Assembly (NCBI GenBank): GCA_964393875.1
Contig: CAYMUZ010000253.1
Coordinates: 1 to 14,602, forward strand
Reading direction: 5' to 3'
Length of the DNA: 14,602 nucleotides
DNA from: JAHFHB01 sp964393875
GTDB lineage: Bacteria > Omnitrophota > Omnitrophia > Omnitrophales > Aquincolibacteriaceae
The notes under the pieces are model-generated. The model saw nothing but the letters and a program-made list of their open reading frames with translations. It made no database searches and was not told where the DNA came from. Every line of letters starts with the position of its first letter. Within the stretch, counting starts at the first letter, position 1. This document shows positions 1 through 7,492 of this stretch, in pieces. Position numbers and translations under genes: made by a program.

Positions 1-1068
1 GCGGCGAATCAGCGCATAAAGCTTGCAGAACGCCCATAAGTCTTTCAAGGGATCAATCTCGCGGCCAAGCTCCGGCATCAAAACAATTTCGTGCCCCTCG
101 CGCAAAGCTTCAGAAAGAATCTCTCCCTCACGACCCCACGAAGGGCCGGTCACAAGCACCGTCTGATAACCTTTACGGTTGAGTCCACGCACCGTCGCCA
201 GTGTATTTTCCTGCGCGCCGCCTCGCGTCATGCGCGTAATGATGTGGAGAATACGAGGACGTCGCGAGTCATCCGTTGTGAGTTTCGAGGCAGCAGTCCA
301 TCTGTTCTTCAACTCTGCTCTTTGCTCAGCGCTCGGCCAGGAAAAATAAGACCCTTCCCCTTCTTGCGGCCGGCCTATCAGAAGGCCTATTTCGAGCTGA
401 TCAAGCGCTTTCACCACAAGCGCCGTGCCCAACCAGCGCAATTTGCGCTCCAGCGACACCTCGTCATCCCATTCTGTCACGGGAATGCGTTCCTGAAAAA
501 CGATTGCGCCACGATCAATTTCAGGCGCGGCAAAATGCACGGTGACACCCACTTCTTTTTCACCGTGATGAAGCGCCCAAAAAATGGAGTCGAGCCCTGC
601 ATATTTTGGAAGCAGAGAACCGTGAAGATTTAAAAAACCTTGTTTGGGAACCCGTAAAATTTCCGCACGAATTTTGCGGGTGTTGGACAAAATCCCGATA
701 TCGGCATTCTCCCGGCGAAGGAGCTGTAGGGTGGAATCACTGTTATGATCCTCGACGGGGTGAATTCGCAAAGGAAAATCCAGAGCCAGTTCTTCAAGCG
801 AAAGATACGCGGGGCTTTTAAAACGTTTTCCAAAAATTCTTCGTCCGTAATAATGCGCTTTGATCAGCACAAGTTCCATGAACCGGCGAAGAAGAAAAGG
901 CGCCCCGTGTTTTTTAAGCAGGTTTTCCGCTCCGCCCCCGGCGTGAACCATGCGGCTGCGGCCCTCCACCAGAATCAGCGGATCATACCCCGCCCGCACC
1001 AGCCGCCAGCAAAGCAGCGCGCCTGAGGGACGCCCCCCCCGAGCCAGCACCGCGACTTTAGACTTCAC
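1..1068 (-). CDS. Formyltransferase + GT4 glycosyltransferase fusion (partial, 3' end beyond window)
   Basis: An uninterrupted frame runs from a GTG at 1068 to the left edge: 356 codons with no stop. Residues 1 to about 200 are a Formyl_trans_N (methionyl-tRNA/sugar formyltransferase) domain. The hallmark NLHGSLLPKYAG starts at N147, and the catalytic triad can be read as Asn147, His149 and Asp185 (in EIDRG). The Asn-Asp spacing of 38 equals that of E. coli Fmt (N108/D146). After a linker, RILHIITRMTRGGAQENTL (from residue 272) is the N-terminal Rossmann half of a GT4 glycosyltransferase with the GGAQ sugar-transferase loop; its catalytic half lies outside the window. The formyl domain should use N10-formyl-tetrahydrofolate, probably to formylate an amino sugar (inference). 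The GTG overlaps the TGA of the upstream fusion gene (GTGA), which implies translational coupling. A run of eight G lies at codons 10-12. A cytosolic or membrane-peripheral enzyme is expected. Confidence 0.9.
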   Translation of the reverse strand, partial: MKSKVAVLARGGRPSGALLCWRLVRAGYDPLILVEGRSRMVHAGGGAENLLKKHGAPFLLRRFMELVLIKAHYYGRRIFGKRFKSPAYLSLEELALDFPLRIHPVEDHNSDSTLQLLRRENADIGILSNTRKIRAEILRVPKQGFLNLHGSLLPKYAGLDSIFWALHHGEKEVGVTVHFAAPEIDRGAIVFQERIPVTEWDDEVSLERKLRWLGTALVVKALDQLEIGLLIGRPQEGEGSYFSWPSAEQRAELKNRWTAASKLTTDDSRRPRILHIITRMTRGGAQENTLATVRGLNRKGYQTVLVTGPSWGREGEILSEALREGHEIVLMPELGREIDPLKDLWAFCKLYALIRR

Positions 1069-4067
1069 GGCAGTTCCTCGTTCATCAACAGCGAATACAC
1101 GCGCCGCACATACGTTTGCCAATGAAAACGGGTATGCACCCAGTTACGGGCATTTTCACCGAGGCTACGGCAGTACTGCTTATCTTTCAGCAGAGTTTCC
1201 ATTTTCAGCACGAGATCATCGACGGACTCCGGATCGACCAAAAGCCCCGTACGGCCGTCCCAAATGGCTTCACGCACCCCGCCGGAGCGGCCGCCAATCG
1301 AAGGTTTGCCGCAGGCACCGGCTTCGAGGTAGACAATCCCCAACCCCTCCACATGGCCCGAACCGGTAATCTCACGGCTGGGCATCACAAAAAATTCACA
1401 GAGGTTGTAATAATGCAAAATTTCTTCATCACTCACACGGCCGACAAAACGCACGTGGCTTTCAATTTTAAGATCTGCCACCAGTTGTTTAAGCCGGCCT
1501 TCAGACTCTCCTTTGCCGCTGATCACATACAGCAGTTCCGGAAATTGCGGCGCAAGCCTGGCCACAGCACGAACGACCTTATCGTGACCTTTGCGATCGA
1601 CCAACCGCCCCACCGTCAATAGGATTCGCCGCCCGCCCAGGCCACGACTTTGAACAAATTCTGCGGGGGGCTTGTCCGGCTGAAACCGGCGTGTATCTAC
1701 CCCTGGATAAAGAGTCAATGTTTTCTCGGCAGGCACTCCAAACTCAACCAAACGCCCGCGCACATCCTCACTACAGCACACCACCCCCACGGAGCGGTTA
1801 TAAATGGCGAGATAAATTCGCCGAAGCCAGGCGGTCTTCTTCACTTTTTCGAACTCATAGCCGTAGGCAAAAAGAACCGTACGAATTTTTAAAAAATATG
1901 AAAACGCCCATGCAATCAACCCGCCGTAGCCTATGTTGAGAGCGAGCACATGCCGGATATTGCGACGTAAAATAAGATACGGCATGGTCACAAGCATGGG
2001 CACAATGCGAAGATAGCCCCAGCCGTAGCCGGGCACACGCAAAGCGCGGTAGCCTTTGCCTTCATCAAACGCGCGGTCGCCAGTGTCTTGGGGAGCGAGC
2101 ACAAAGAAATCGGGCCGCCGCGCAGCAATGCGGCAACTTAATTCGCGGGCAATCGTCGTCACCCCATCCGTGTGGGGAGGAAAATCGACACTGGCCAATA
2201 GCATTGCAGGGACACCTGCTTGTTTTTTTTTGTTTTTTATAAAAAGCCCATCCAACTTGCGGATAAAAGTTCGTACCGGCCTGTTGTGAAACAGCCTGAG
2301 CAAAGAAAGCGCCCCGTTGAGCTTGGCGCGCAGGGTAAACAAACTGTCGCTCGCCTCAAGACTCACCCGCCGCAGGCGAAACAAATCAGATCCGCCACGA
2401 TTCGTGCCAAATACCGCCGTAAACGCAGCGAGATACCCCGCCCCCCGCACGGCCGTCACAACCCGATCGTCAAAATCCTGCACCGTGCCATACGGGTAAG
2501 AGAAAAAGCGCACGGGCGTTTTAAGCTCTTCCTCAATTTTTTTCTTAGATTCTGTAAGCTCGCTGTGCAAATCATCTTGGGACAACGTGGTCAAGCGTGC
2601 ATGTGTCACACCGTGGGAACCAAACTCGATCCCGGCATCAGCCATTTCGCGCACACTGGCCCACGTTAAAAGCCGGCTGGGATAGTAACCCGTTTCACCG
2701 AGGTGTGCCGTTCTGCGTTCCGCTTGAGCCCCCCCTGCTAGAAGAAAAATTAGTGCCGGAATTTTGCGGCTTCGCAGAGCCGGAAATGCATTGCGATAGT
2801 TATCTTCGTAACCATCATCGAATGTGATCACAACCTTCGTTGCTTTGTTCTGGCCCCTCTTCGAAATGGCTTCCTCTGCAGAAATAACTGTGTATTTTCT
2901 CTGAAGAAAATCGAGTTGGGCTTCAAAATCACGCAGAGAAACACTCATTTCACCGGGGAGACCTGCAGTCACTGAATGATAAAGCAAAACACACGTGTCT
3001 GTTTCGCGGGAGAAAAGCTGCCGCCACAAGGGTAGGCCTAGAAGGTAGCCAAACACGGCCAGCACATGAAGCGCCCAACGCTTTAAGAAAAGGCGGCGGG
3101 CCATCGCCTGCCGCAGTGCACGGCCTTCGGGCGTTTCTTCAGATTCAGGGCATTCCGCCACAACCAGCAGATTGGGACCCGCGAGCCAGCGGCCCCCGCT
3201 CACACAAGCCGCGACGCGCACTGCTCCAAAAATAACGCCTTTCAAAAAACGCATCAGGTTGGCAGAGCGCAAAACTCCGTAGGGATCGCCGCTTGTCATG
3301 AGTCCGTTTTCAACAGAGCGAACGCAAAATTTATTTTTTTCTAAACACATCTGAATAGTTCGGCGCGAGAAATTGGAGCGGAGAAACACCGAAGCCTCTT
3401 TTTTCCAGCCCAGTTTTTTCAAAAAGGGACGACCCAGCCGGTAGAAACGGTGCAGTCTGTAATGAAAATGAGCATTCGGAGTACGAAGAATCAGCACGCC
3501 ACCCGGTCGCAGCCAGATACGGATTTTGTGAAGGACCACGGAAGGATCGGGCAAACAGTCGAGCACATTCCAAAGCGTAACCGCATCAAAAGAGCCCTTT
3601 TCAAACACAGCCTCTTCAGCGGTTCCAAAAAGCATGCGTTCTCCAAAACGACTATGGGCCGATTCCCAAGCCTCGCGTGAGGGCTCCAGCCCCCAGCTTT
3701 GCCAGCCGCACGTTTCTGCCGCGCTCATAAAATCACCAAAGCCCGCACCGACATCAAGAATCTTCCCCGTTCTTTTTTCAGATTCAAGCCGCCGCAAAAC
3801 ATCCTCATAAATCGCGCTGCGAGCCTGACGGATTTTAGGCTCAGCGGCCTTAAGATCTGCGTAATAGCGCTGTTCGTAAAATTGACGGCTGGCGGCCGCA
3901 TCCGGCACCGGATTCTGAAATATAAATCCGCACGTTTGACACAGGGAAAAAAGCCCCCCCTTCCACTCTACTGCCCGATTTTTTAAGCGGGCCGAGGCAC
4001 AAAGCGGACACTGCAGAAGCAGCGCTTCAACAGTGTCTTCGTCCGGGTTAATAAGTTCTCGCGACAT
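1065..4067 (-). CDS. Three-domain fusion: SAM methyltransferase + polysaccharide deacetylase + GT4 glycosyltransferase
   Basis: A 1000-residue protein joining three enzymes. Residues 1-300: a zinc-ribbon-like start (C20, C23, C43, C46), then a class I SAM methyltransferase with motif I ILDVGAGFGDF (103-113). Residues about 355-590: a NodB/CE4 deacetylase with LLYHSV, TFDDG (415-419, base D417 and metal ligand D418), SHGVTH (484-489, metal ligands H485 and H489) and SYPYG (523-527). Residues about 620-1000: a GT4 glycosyltransferase with PPHTDGVTT, YPGVD, GRLVDRKGHD and an intact E-x7-E pair (E907, E915). A hydrophobic stretch near 330-345 (ALHVLAVFGYLLGLPLW) may touch the membrane. The in-frame TTG at 4100 would overlap the upstream gene and has no visible Shine-Dalgarno sequence, so I chose the ATG at 4067, 10 bases after the flippase stop. 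It probably methylates, deacetylates and extends a lipid-linked oligosaccharide. The substrate is unknown. Confidence 0.93.
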   Translation of the reverse strand: MSRELINPDEDTVEALLLQCPLCASARLKNRAVEWKGGLFSLCQTCGFIFQNPVPDAAASRQFYEQRYYADLKAAEPKIRQARSAIYEDVLRRLESEKRTGKILDVGAGFGDFMSAAETCGWQSWGLEPSREAWESAHSRFGERMLFGTAEEAVFEKGSFDAVTLWNVLDCLPDPSVVLHKIRIWLRPGGVLILRTPNAHFHYRLHRFYRLGRPFLKKLGWKKEASVFLRSNFSRRTIQMCLEKNKFCVRSVENGLMTSGDPYGVLRSANLMRFLKGVIFGAVRVAACVSGGRWLAGPNLLVVAECPESEETPEGRALRQAMARRLFLKRWALHVLAVFGYLLGLPLWRQLFSRETDTCVLLYHSVTAGLPGEMSVSLRDFEAQLDFLQRKYTVISAEEAISKRGQNKATKVVITFDDGYEDNYRNAFPALRSRKIPALIFLLAGGAQAERRTAHLGETGYYPSRLLTWASVREMADAGIEFGSHGVTHARLTTLSQDDLHSELTESKKKIEEELKTPVRFFSYPYGTVQDFDDRVVTAVRGAGYLAAFTAVFGTNRGGSDLFRLRRVSLEASDSLFTLRAKLNGALSLLRLFHNRPVRTFIRKLDGLFIKNKKKQAGVPAMLLASVDFPPHTDGVTTIARELSCRIAARRPDFFVLAPQDTGDRAFDEGKGYRALRVPGYGWGYLRIVPMLVTMPYLILRRNIRHVLALNIGYGGLIAWAFSYFLKIRTVLFAYGYEFEKVKKTAWLRRIYLAIYNRSVGVVCCSEDVRGRLVEFGVPAEKTLTLYPGVDTRRFQPDKPPAEFVQSRGLGGRRILLTVGRLVDRKGHDKVVRAVARLAPQFPELLYVISGKGESEGRLKQLVADLKIESHVRFVGRVSDEEILHYYNLCEFFVMPSREITGSGHVEGLGIVYLEAGACGKPSIGGRSGGVREAIWDGRTGLLVDPESVDDLVLKMETLLKDKQYCRSLGENARNWVHTRFHWQTYVRRVYSLLMNEELP

Positions 4068-4077
4068 AGGCTTTTTT

Positions 4078-5685
4078 CTAAGCCACTGGAGGAGGTTCAA
4101 AATCTGTGAGCGGCGGCTGCTTACGGATTTTTAAAAACTCAAAAATTTGCAAGGCTTCCGGCATTTTTATGCCTAAAAGCAGCCTCAACACAAGAAGACT
4201 CAACAGGACGACCCCTCCCACAACGATCAGTGAGCTCAATAACCAGGGCAAAGCCAGCCACACCGTCATGTCAATGTGATTTAAAAACCATACCCCCACG
4301 AGAATCGGCAGACTTGCAAAGATCAATCGGAGAATATGGCCAAACAGAGAGAACCATGCGCCGCGAATTCCCGACATAAGAAAACACACCGGAAAAAAAA
4401 ATATAAAATTAACCGCAAGCGCTAGCGAAAACCCCACTGCAATCCCCTGATAATCCAACAGACTGGTCAAAACGTAAGAAATGGCATAGCTTAAGAGCGC
4501 CCGCATCAAACTGACAAGAATTGCAGCACGAACCGCCCGCATGGCGATCAGCGTTTGAGACGCAAAAAGATCCGCGTACAGAAGGAAGAGGCTCCAGCCG
4601 AACCAAACGAGCGAGTGCGCAATGCGCCGAGATCCTTCCGGATCGATCCCGGCGCCGCTAAAAAAAATAGCGGCTATCGGCTTGGCAAAGGCAGAGAGCA
4701 TCAGCCCGGCCGGCAGCAAAAAAACAAAAGACACTCTCAGGGTCTGGAAGAATGTTTGACTTGCGGCCTGCGGCGAATCCTCATGCACCTGTTTGACGAG
4801 AAACGGAAAAATGGAAAGAAGTACCGTCCGGCTCACCAACCCCATCGGAACGGTGGTTAACGCCTGTGCAATGTTCAAAGCAGAAATCGTGCCGCGCCAC
4901 ATGCCTGAACCAAAACGGTTGATCACTAACATCGGAACCTGCTGAAAAATCCAAACCACGGCGAGCGGCACAAGGGCATAAATTAATGCACTCAAGGCAC
5001 CCGCCTTTGAGTTCACAGGACCCCAAGCCGCGCCGTGACGCCGCAAATAGTAAATGGCCTGTATGACAAACGCCATAAAAGCTCCCGCCACAGAACCCCA
5101 GGCAGCGCCATAAATTCCCCAGACTTTAAAGGACATCAAGGTGAAACCAATCATAAACGCGGTGTCCATAAAACCCGAAGAAGCTGAAATCAGATAGTGC
5201 CTGTGATAACTGTTCAGCGCCTGGAACAAAGTACAAAGACTGATAAACAAAACGACCAGACTCAGGATTCTCAAAAGTGGCAGCGTGAGCATCATCTTCG
5301 CATGCTTGAACCCCGGCACCAGCTCCGCAACGATTTCTGCACCGAATAAATTCATGCCGACGACACAAACAAGGCAGAGCACCGTCAGCGCCAGCGTCAT
5401 CCGGCTGACAAAGCGGCGTTCCCCTTCCTCTCCGCATTGACTCCGCACTGACGCAAAGGCCGGTAAAAAAGTCAGGAAAATGGCTCCTTCAAAAAAAATA
5501 GCCAGGTAATACGGAAGGTACGCGGCAGCAAAAAAAGCATCGGCCGTATCGCCCACCCCGAAGAGATGTCCGATCAAGATTTTTTTTAAGAAATTAAGCA
5601 GTTTGGCGCAAAGAAGAAAAATAAAAATGATCGCGGAGAAACGCGCCATGGACGGGTCTTTGCCCGAAGGTTGATTTTGCTTCAT
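4078..5685 (-). CDS. MurJ/MviN-family lipid-linked oligosaccharide flippase
   Basis: A 535-residue polytopic membrane protein with about 14 hydrophobic segments, typical in length for MurJ/MviN (MOP superfamily). The N-terminus aligns by eye with MurJ TM1-TM2: FGVGDTADAFFAAAYLP matches the FGAGxxTDAFFVAFKLP region of E. coli MurJ, and D49 corresponds to the conserved D39. The arginines needed for lipid II transport in E. coli MurJ (R18, R24, R52) appear replaced by Leu, Lys or hydrophobic residues, which argues for a different cargo. In this locus it most likely flips the undecaprenyl-linked repeat unit, in place of a Wzx (inference). The ATG at 5685 overlaps the upstream TGA as ATGA, with GGAG about 8 bases ahead. 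A second Met at codon 13 is possible but less well placed. It ends in TAG 10 bases before the fusion gene. Confidence 0.9.
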   Translation of the reverse strand: MKQNQPSGKDPSMARFSAIIFIFLLCAKLLNFLKKILIGHLFGVGDTADAFFAAAYLPYYLAIFFEGAIFLTFLPAFASVRSQCGEEGERRFVSRMTLALTVLCLVCVVGMNLFGAEIVAELVPGFKHAKMMLTLPLLRILSLVVLFISLCTLFQALNSYHRHYLISASSGFMDTAFMIGFTLMSFKVWGIYGAAWGSVAGAFMAFVIQAIYYLRRHGAAWGPVNSKAGALSALIYALVPLAVVWIFQQVPMLVINRFGSGMWRGTISALNIAQALTTVPMGLVSRTVLLSIFPFLVKQVHEDSPQAASQTFFQTLRVSFVFLLPAGLMLSAFAKPIAAIFFSGAGIDPEGSRRIAHSLVWFGWSLFLLYADLFASQTLIAMRAVRAAILVSLMRALLSYAISYVLTSLLDYQGIAVGFSLALAVNFIFFFPVCFLMSGIRGAWFSLFGHILRLIFASLPILVGVWFLNHIDMTVWLALPWLLSSLIVVGGVVLLSLLVLRLLLGIKMPEALQIFEFLKIRKQPPLTDFEPPPVA

Positions 5686-6974
5686 TCTGAGAACTCCGCG
5701 GACTCAGGACACGAGAACAAAGTTCCAGTCAGAAACCACCAGGGAATAGCCATTTTTGAAATCGTCAAACTGACGCATGAAAAGCTGTGCAGCAAAATCA
5801 CGACCCAGCCTAAAAGCCACCCGATCCAGAGCCCGCGCCGCAGAGTCTCACGACCCGTCTTGCGAAGACGCCGCAGGGCCAGCAGCCCCGGTCCTCCCAC
5901 GAGTGCCGCATAGGCCAGCGCTCCCACCACACCGGTTTCTGACACAATCAAAACGTACTGGGATTCATAAAACAACCGATGCCTTGCACCAAGCCCGGCT
6001 CCGAAGAAAAACAGTTTATCAAAATTGACGAAACTGCGGCGCCACATATCAAGGTTGCCCGCCCAGGAAGAGTGATAGGGATCGGTCTCAGTCAGGACTT
6101 CTCCCAAATCTGCCACACGACTAACCAAACGGGTCGGCAAGAGCAAACCGGCGCATACCATCAGTGCCAGAAGCCAGAGCCAACGGCGGCGTTTGATCGG
6201 CAAGAAAATGGCCAGACTCAAAGCACCCGCCAACGCAAAATAACTTTTGCGCGAAAAAGTCCAGATCAGAGGGAAAAAAGCCGCCAACACCCCTGCACCG
6301 GCAAGCACCGCCCACTTTTTCTGCCGCAGGGTAAAACACACGCCCGCCGCAAGCGCCATCCAAAGGCTGATCAACCCACCCATGTGATTGGCATCGCCAT
6401 GGAACGGCGGCCGTTCAAAGAGGCGGTAGTAATTCGGATAAACCGCCTTGCCGTCCGGCCGAAAATATTCGAAAAAACCGTAAAGCACCGCGGCAGCGCC
6501 CAAAACAAAAAAGGCCTGTAAAAAAAGCTGCTGATGCCGAAAATCCCTCGCCAGCTGCGCCGCAAGAGAAAATACGAGAAAATACTCGCACCATTTCACG
6601 ACATAAAGCAGACTGACAAAGGGTTTGTCGATGGTTCCCCGATGAATCCCCAAAAAAACCGAAAGAAGGGCTACCCCCAAGAAAATGAGAAAAACACGTT
6701 CAATCCAAACCGTCTCCCAAGCCGCTGCTTCCGAGGTCTCAGACATTCCCCAGGAAAGCAAAACAGCCAAAAAAAGCACGCTATCTTCTGCGCGCAGATC
6801 AATACTGTAATGTCCTGCCGCCGAGCCAAGCATCACCCGCGGAATAAAAACGGCTGCAAAAACCGTCAGCGTTAAAAGCCAAGCGATTACACGGCGAGTT
6901 CGGAGCGCTGAGGGCACAAGAAACCTCACGATTTTGCCCACGGCTTTAGCGAAAAAACTTTCTTCAACTGCCAT
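5682..6974 (-). CDS. O-antigen ligase/polymerase-like membrane protein (Wzy_C/WaaL type)
   Basis: A 430-residue protein, hydrophobic nearly throughout, with about 10-12 membrane segments. Ligase/polymerase-like marks are WTFSRKSYFALAGAL (238-252), resembling the S-R-[GK]-x-[WY] segment of the family, a large polar loop (about 285-345), and GAGLGARHRLFYESQYVLI followed by ETGVVGALAY (346-355), the typical E-x-G-x-x-G region that ends the periplasmic loop. FHGDANHMGGL (191-201) resembles the H/N-rich loop where the family often reads DPNxxG. It would polymerise flipped repeat units or transfer glycan to a lipid or protein acceptor at the outer face of the inner membrane. The frame stays open up to 7157, but that extension lies over the DUF4330-like gene. 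I chose the ATG at 6974, 14 bases after that gene's stop, because hydrophobic coding begins there. It overlaps murJ-like ATG by ATGA. Ligase and polymerase cannot be told apart here. Confidence 0.85.
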   Translation of the reverse strand: MAVEESFFAKAVGKIVRFLVPSALRTRRVIAWLLTLTVFAAVFIPRVMLGSAAGHYSIDLRAEDSVLFLAVLLSWGMSETSEAAAWETVWIERVFLIFLGVALLSVFLGIHRGTIDKPFVSLLYVVKWCEYFLVFSLAAQLARDFRHQQLFLQAFFVLGAAAVLYGFFEYFRPDGKAVYPNYYRLFERPPFHGDANHMGGLISLWMALAAGVCFTLRQKKWAVLAGAGVLAAFFPLIWTFSRKSYFALAGALSLAIFLPIKRRRWLWLLALMVCAGLLLPTRLVSRVADLGEVLTETDPYHSSWAGNLDMWRRSFVNFDKLFFFGAGLGARHRLFYESQYVLIVSETGVVGALAYAALVGGPGLLALRRLRKTGRETLRRGLWIGWLLGWVVILLHSFSCVSLTISKMAIPWWFLTGTLFSCPESAEFSE

Positions 6975-6988
6975 TGTTTTACAGAGCC

Positions 6989-7462
6989 TTAGATCGCGAC
7001 TTTTTCCTGAAGCAGTTTGTAACTTAGAATGCGGCCTTCCACAAAAACATTGTCGTCGATCAAAAAGAGCTTTCCTCCGATCACAAGCGTGTATTTGCCG
7101 TAACGCACAAGACCAGAAGTTTCTCGGGTCGCCAAGAGGCGTGCGCGTACCCGCCACACTCCACGGCCGGCAAGCACCGTACTCTCAACACCCGTGAGCT
7201 TCCAGTCGACCTGGCCATAAACATTTTTTGTGCCTTCACCCACTTTAAGTTTTTCTCCGAGCCACGCCAAATCATCCGCGAGCACCAAATTGACTTCGGC
7301 GTACTGGCTGATTCCTTCGCGCTCAATCAATCCCGAGAAATGCACCGGCTTAATCAACGTGGCATACGCCGCAAAGAGCGCCAGTAAGATAAACCCGGCG
7401 AGCAATCCGTCAAAAAGATTGAAGCGGTGACAGCCCTTTTTCTTGGAGTCATTATTTTCCAT
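6989..7462 (-). CDS. Small single-pass membrane protein, DUF4330-like
   Basis: A 157-residue protein: a charged cytoplasmic start (MENNDSKKKGCHR), then RFNLFDGLLAGFILLALFAA as one transmembrane helix (about residues 13-37), then a soluble, probably extracytoplasmic domain rich in beta-like stretches (VDWKLTGVESTVLAGRG, YGKYTLVIGGKLFLIDDNVFVEG). The architecture, with an FNLxD motif before the helix and repeated G-rich beta segments, resembles DUF4330, a family of unknown function that I recall from polysaccharide loci; this assignment is by eye. It sits between AsnB (30-base gap) and the ligase/polymerase-like gene (14-base gap), so a role as an accessory to membrane glycan assembly is a reasonable guess. 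A GTG two codons upstream (7468) abuts the AAAGGG and would leave no spacing, so the ATG at 7462 is the better start. Confidence 0.75.
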   Translation of the reverse strand: MENNDSKKKGCHRFNLFDGLLAGFILLALFAAYATLIKPVHFSGLIEREGISQYAEVNLVLADDLAWLGEKLKVGEGTKNVYGQVDWKLTGVESTVLAGRGVWRVRARLLATRETSGLVRYGKYTLVIGGKLFLIDDNVFVEGRILSYKLLQEKVAI

Positions 7463-7467
7463 AGACA

Positions 7468-7473
7468 CCCTTT
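7468..7473 (-). promoter_or_regulatory. Ribosome binding site deciding the start of the DUF4330-like gene
   Basis: AAAGGG on the minus strand ends 5 bases before the ATG at 7462. The alternative GTG start at 7468 would overlap this motif, so the site supports the ATG. Confidence 0.55.
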
Positions 7474-7492
7474 CTCAATTGATCGATCTGTC

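Noticed and set aside
91..1369. Plus-strand open frames over the left end (91-633, 606-821, 745-1026, 950-1369)
   Set aside because: They are antisense to the formyltransferase-GT4 fusion and the end of the three-domain fusion. Their sequences are low-complexity and match no family, while the minus-strand reading has clear catalytic motifs.
6975..7157. N-terminal extension of the ligase/polymerase-like frame (start at 7157)
   Set aside because: It lies inside the DUF4330-like gene in another frame and its residues look non-coding. Hydrophobic family-like sequence starts at the ATG at 6974.
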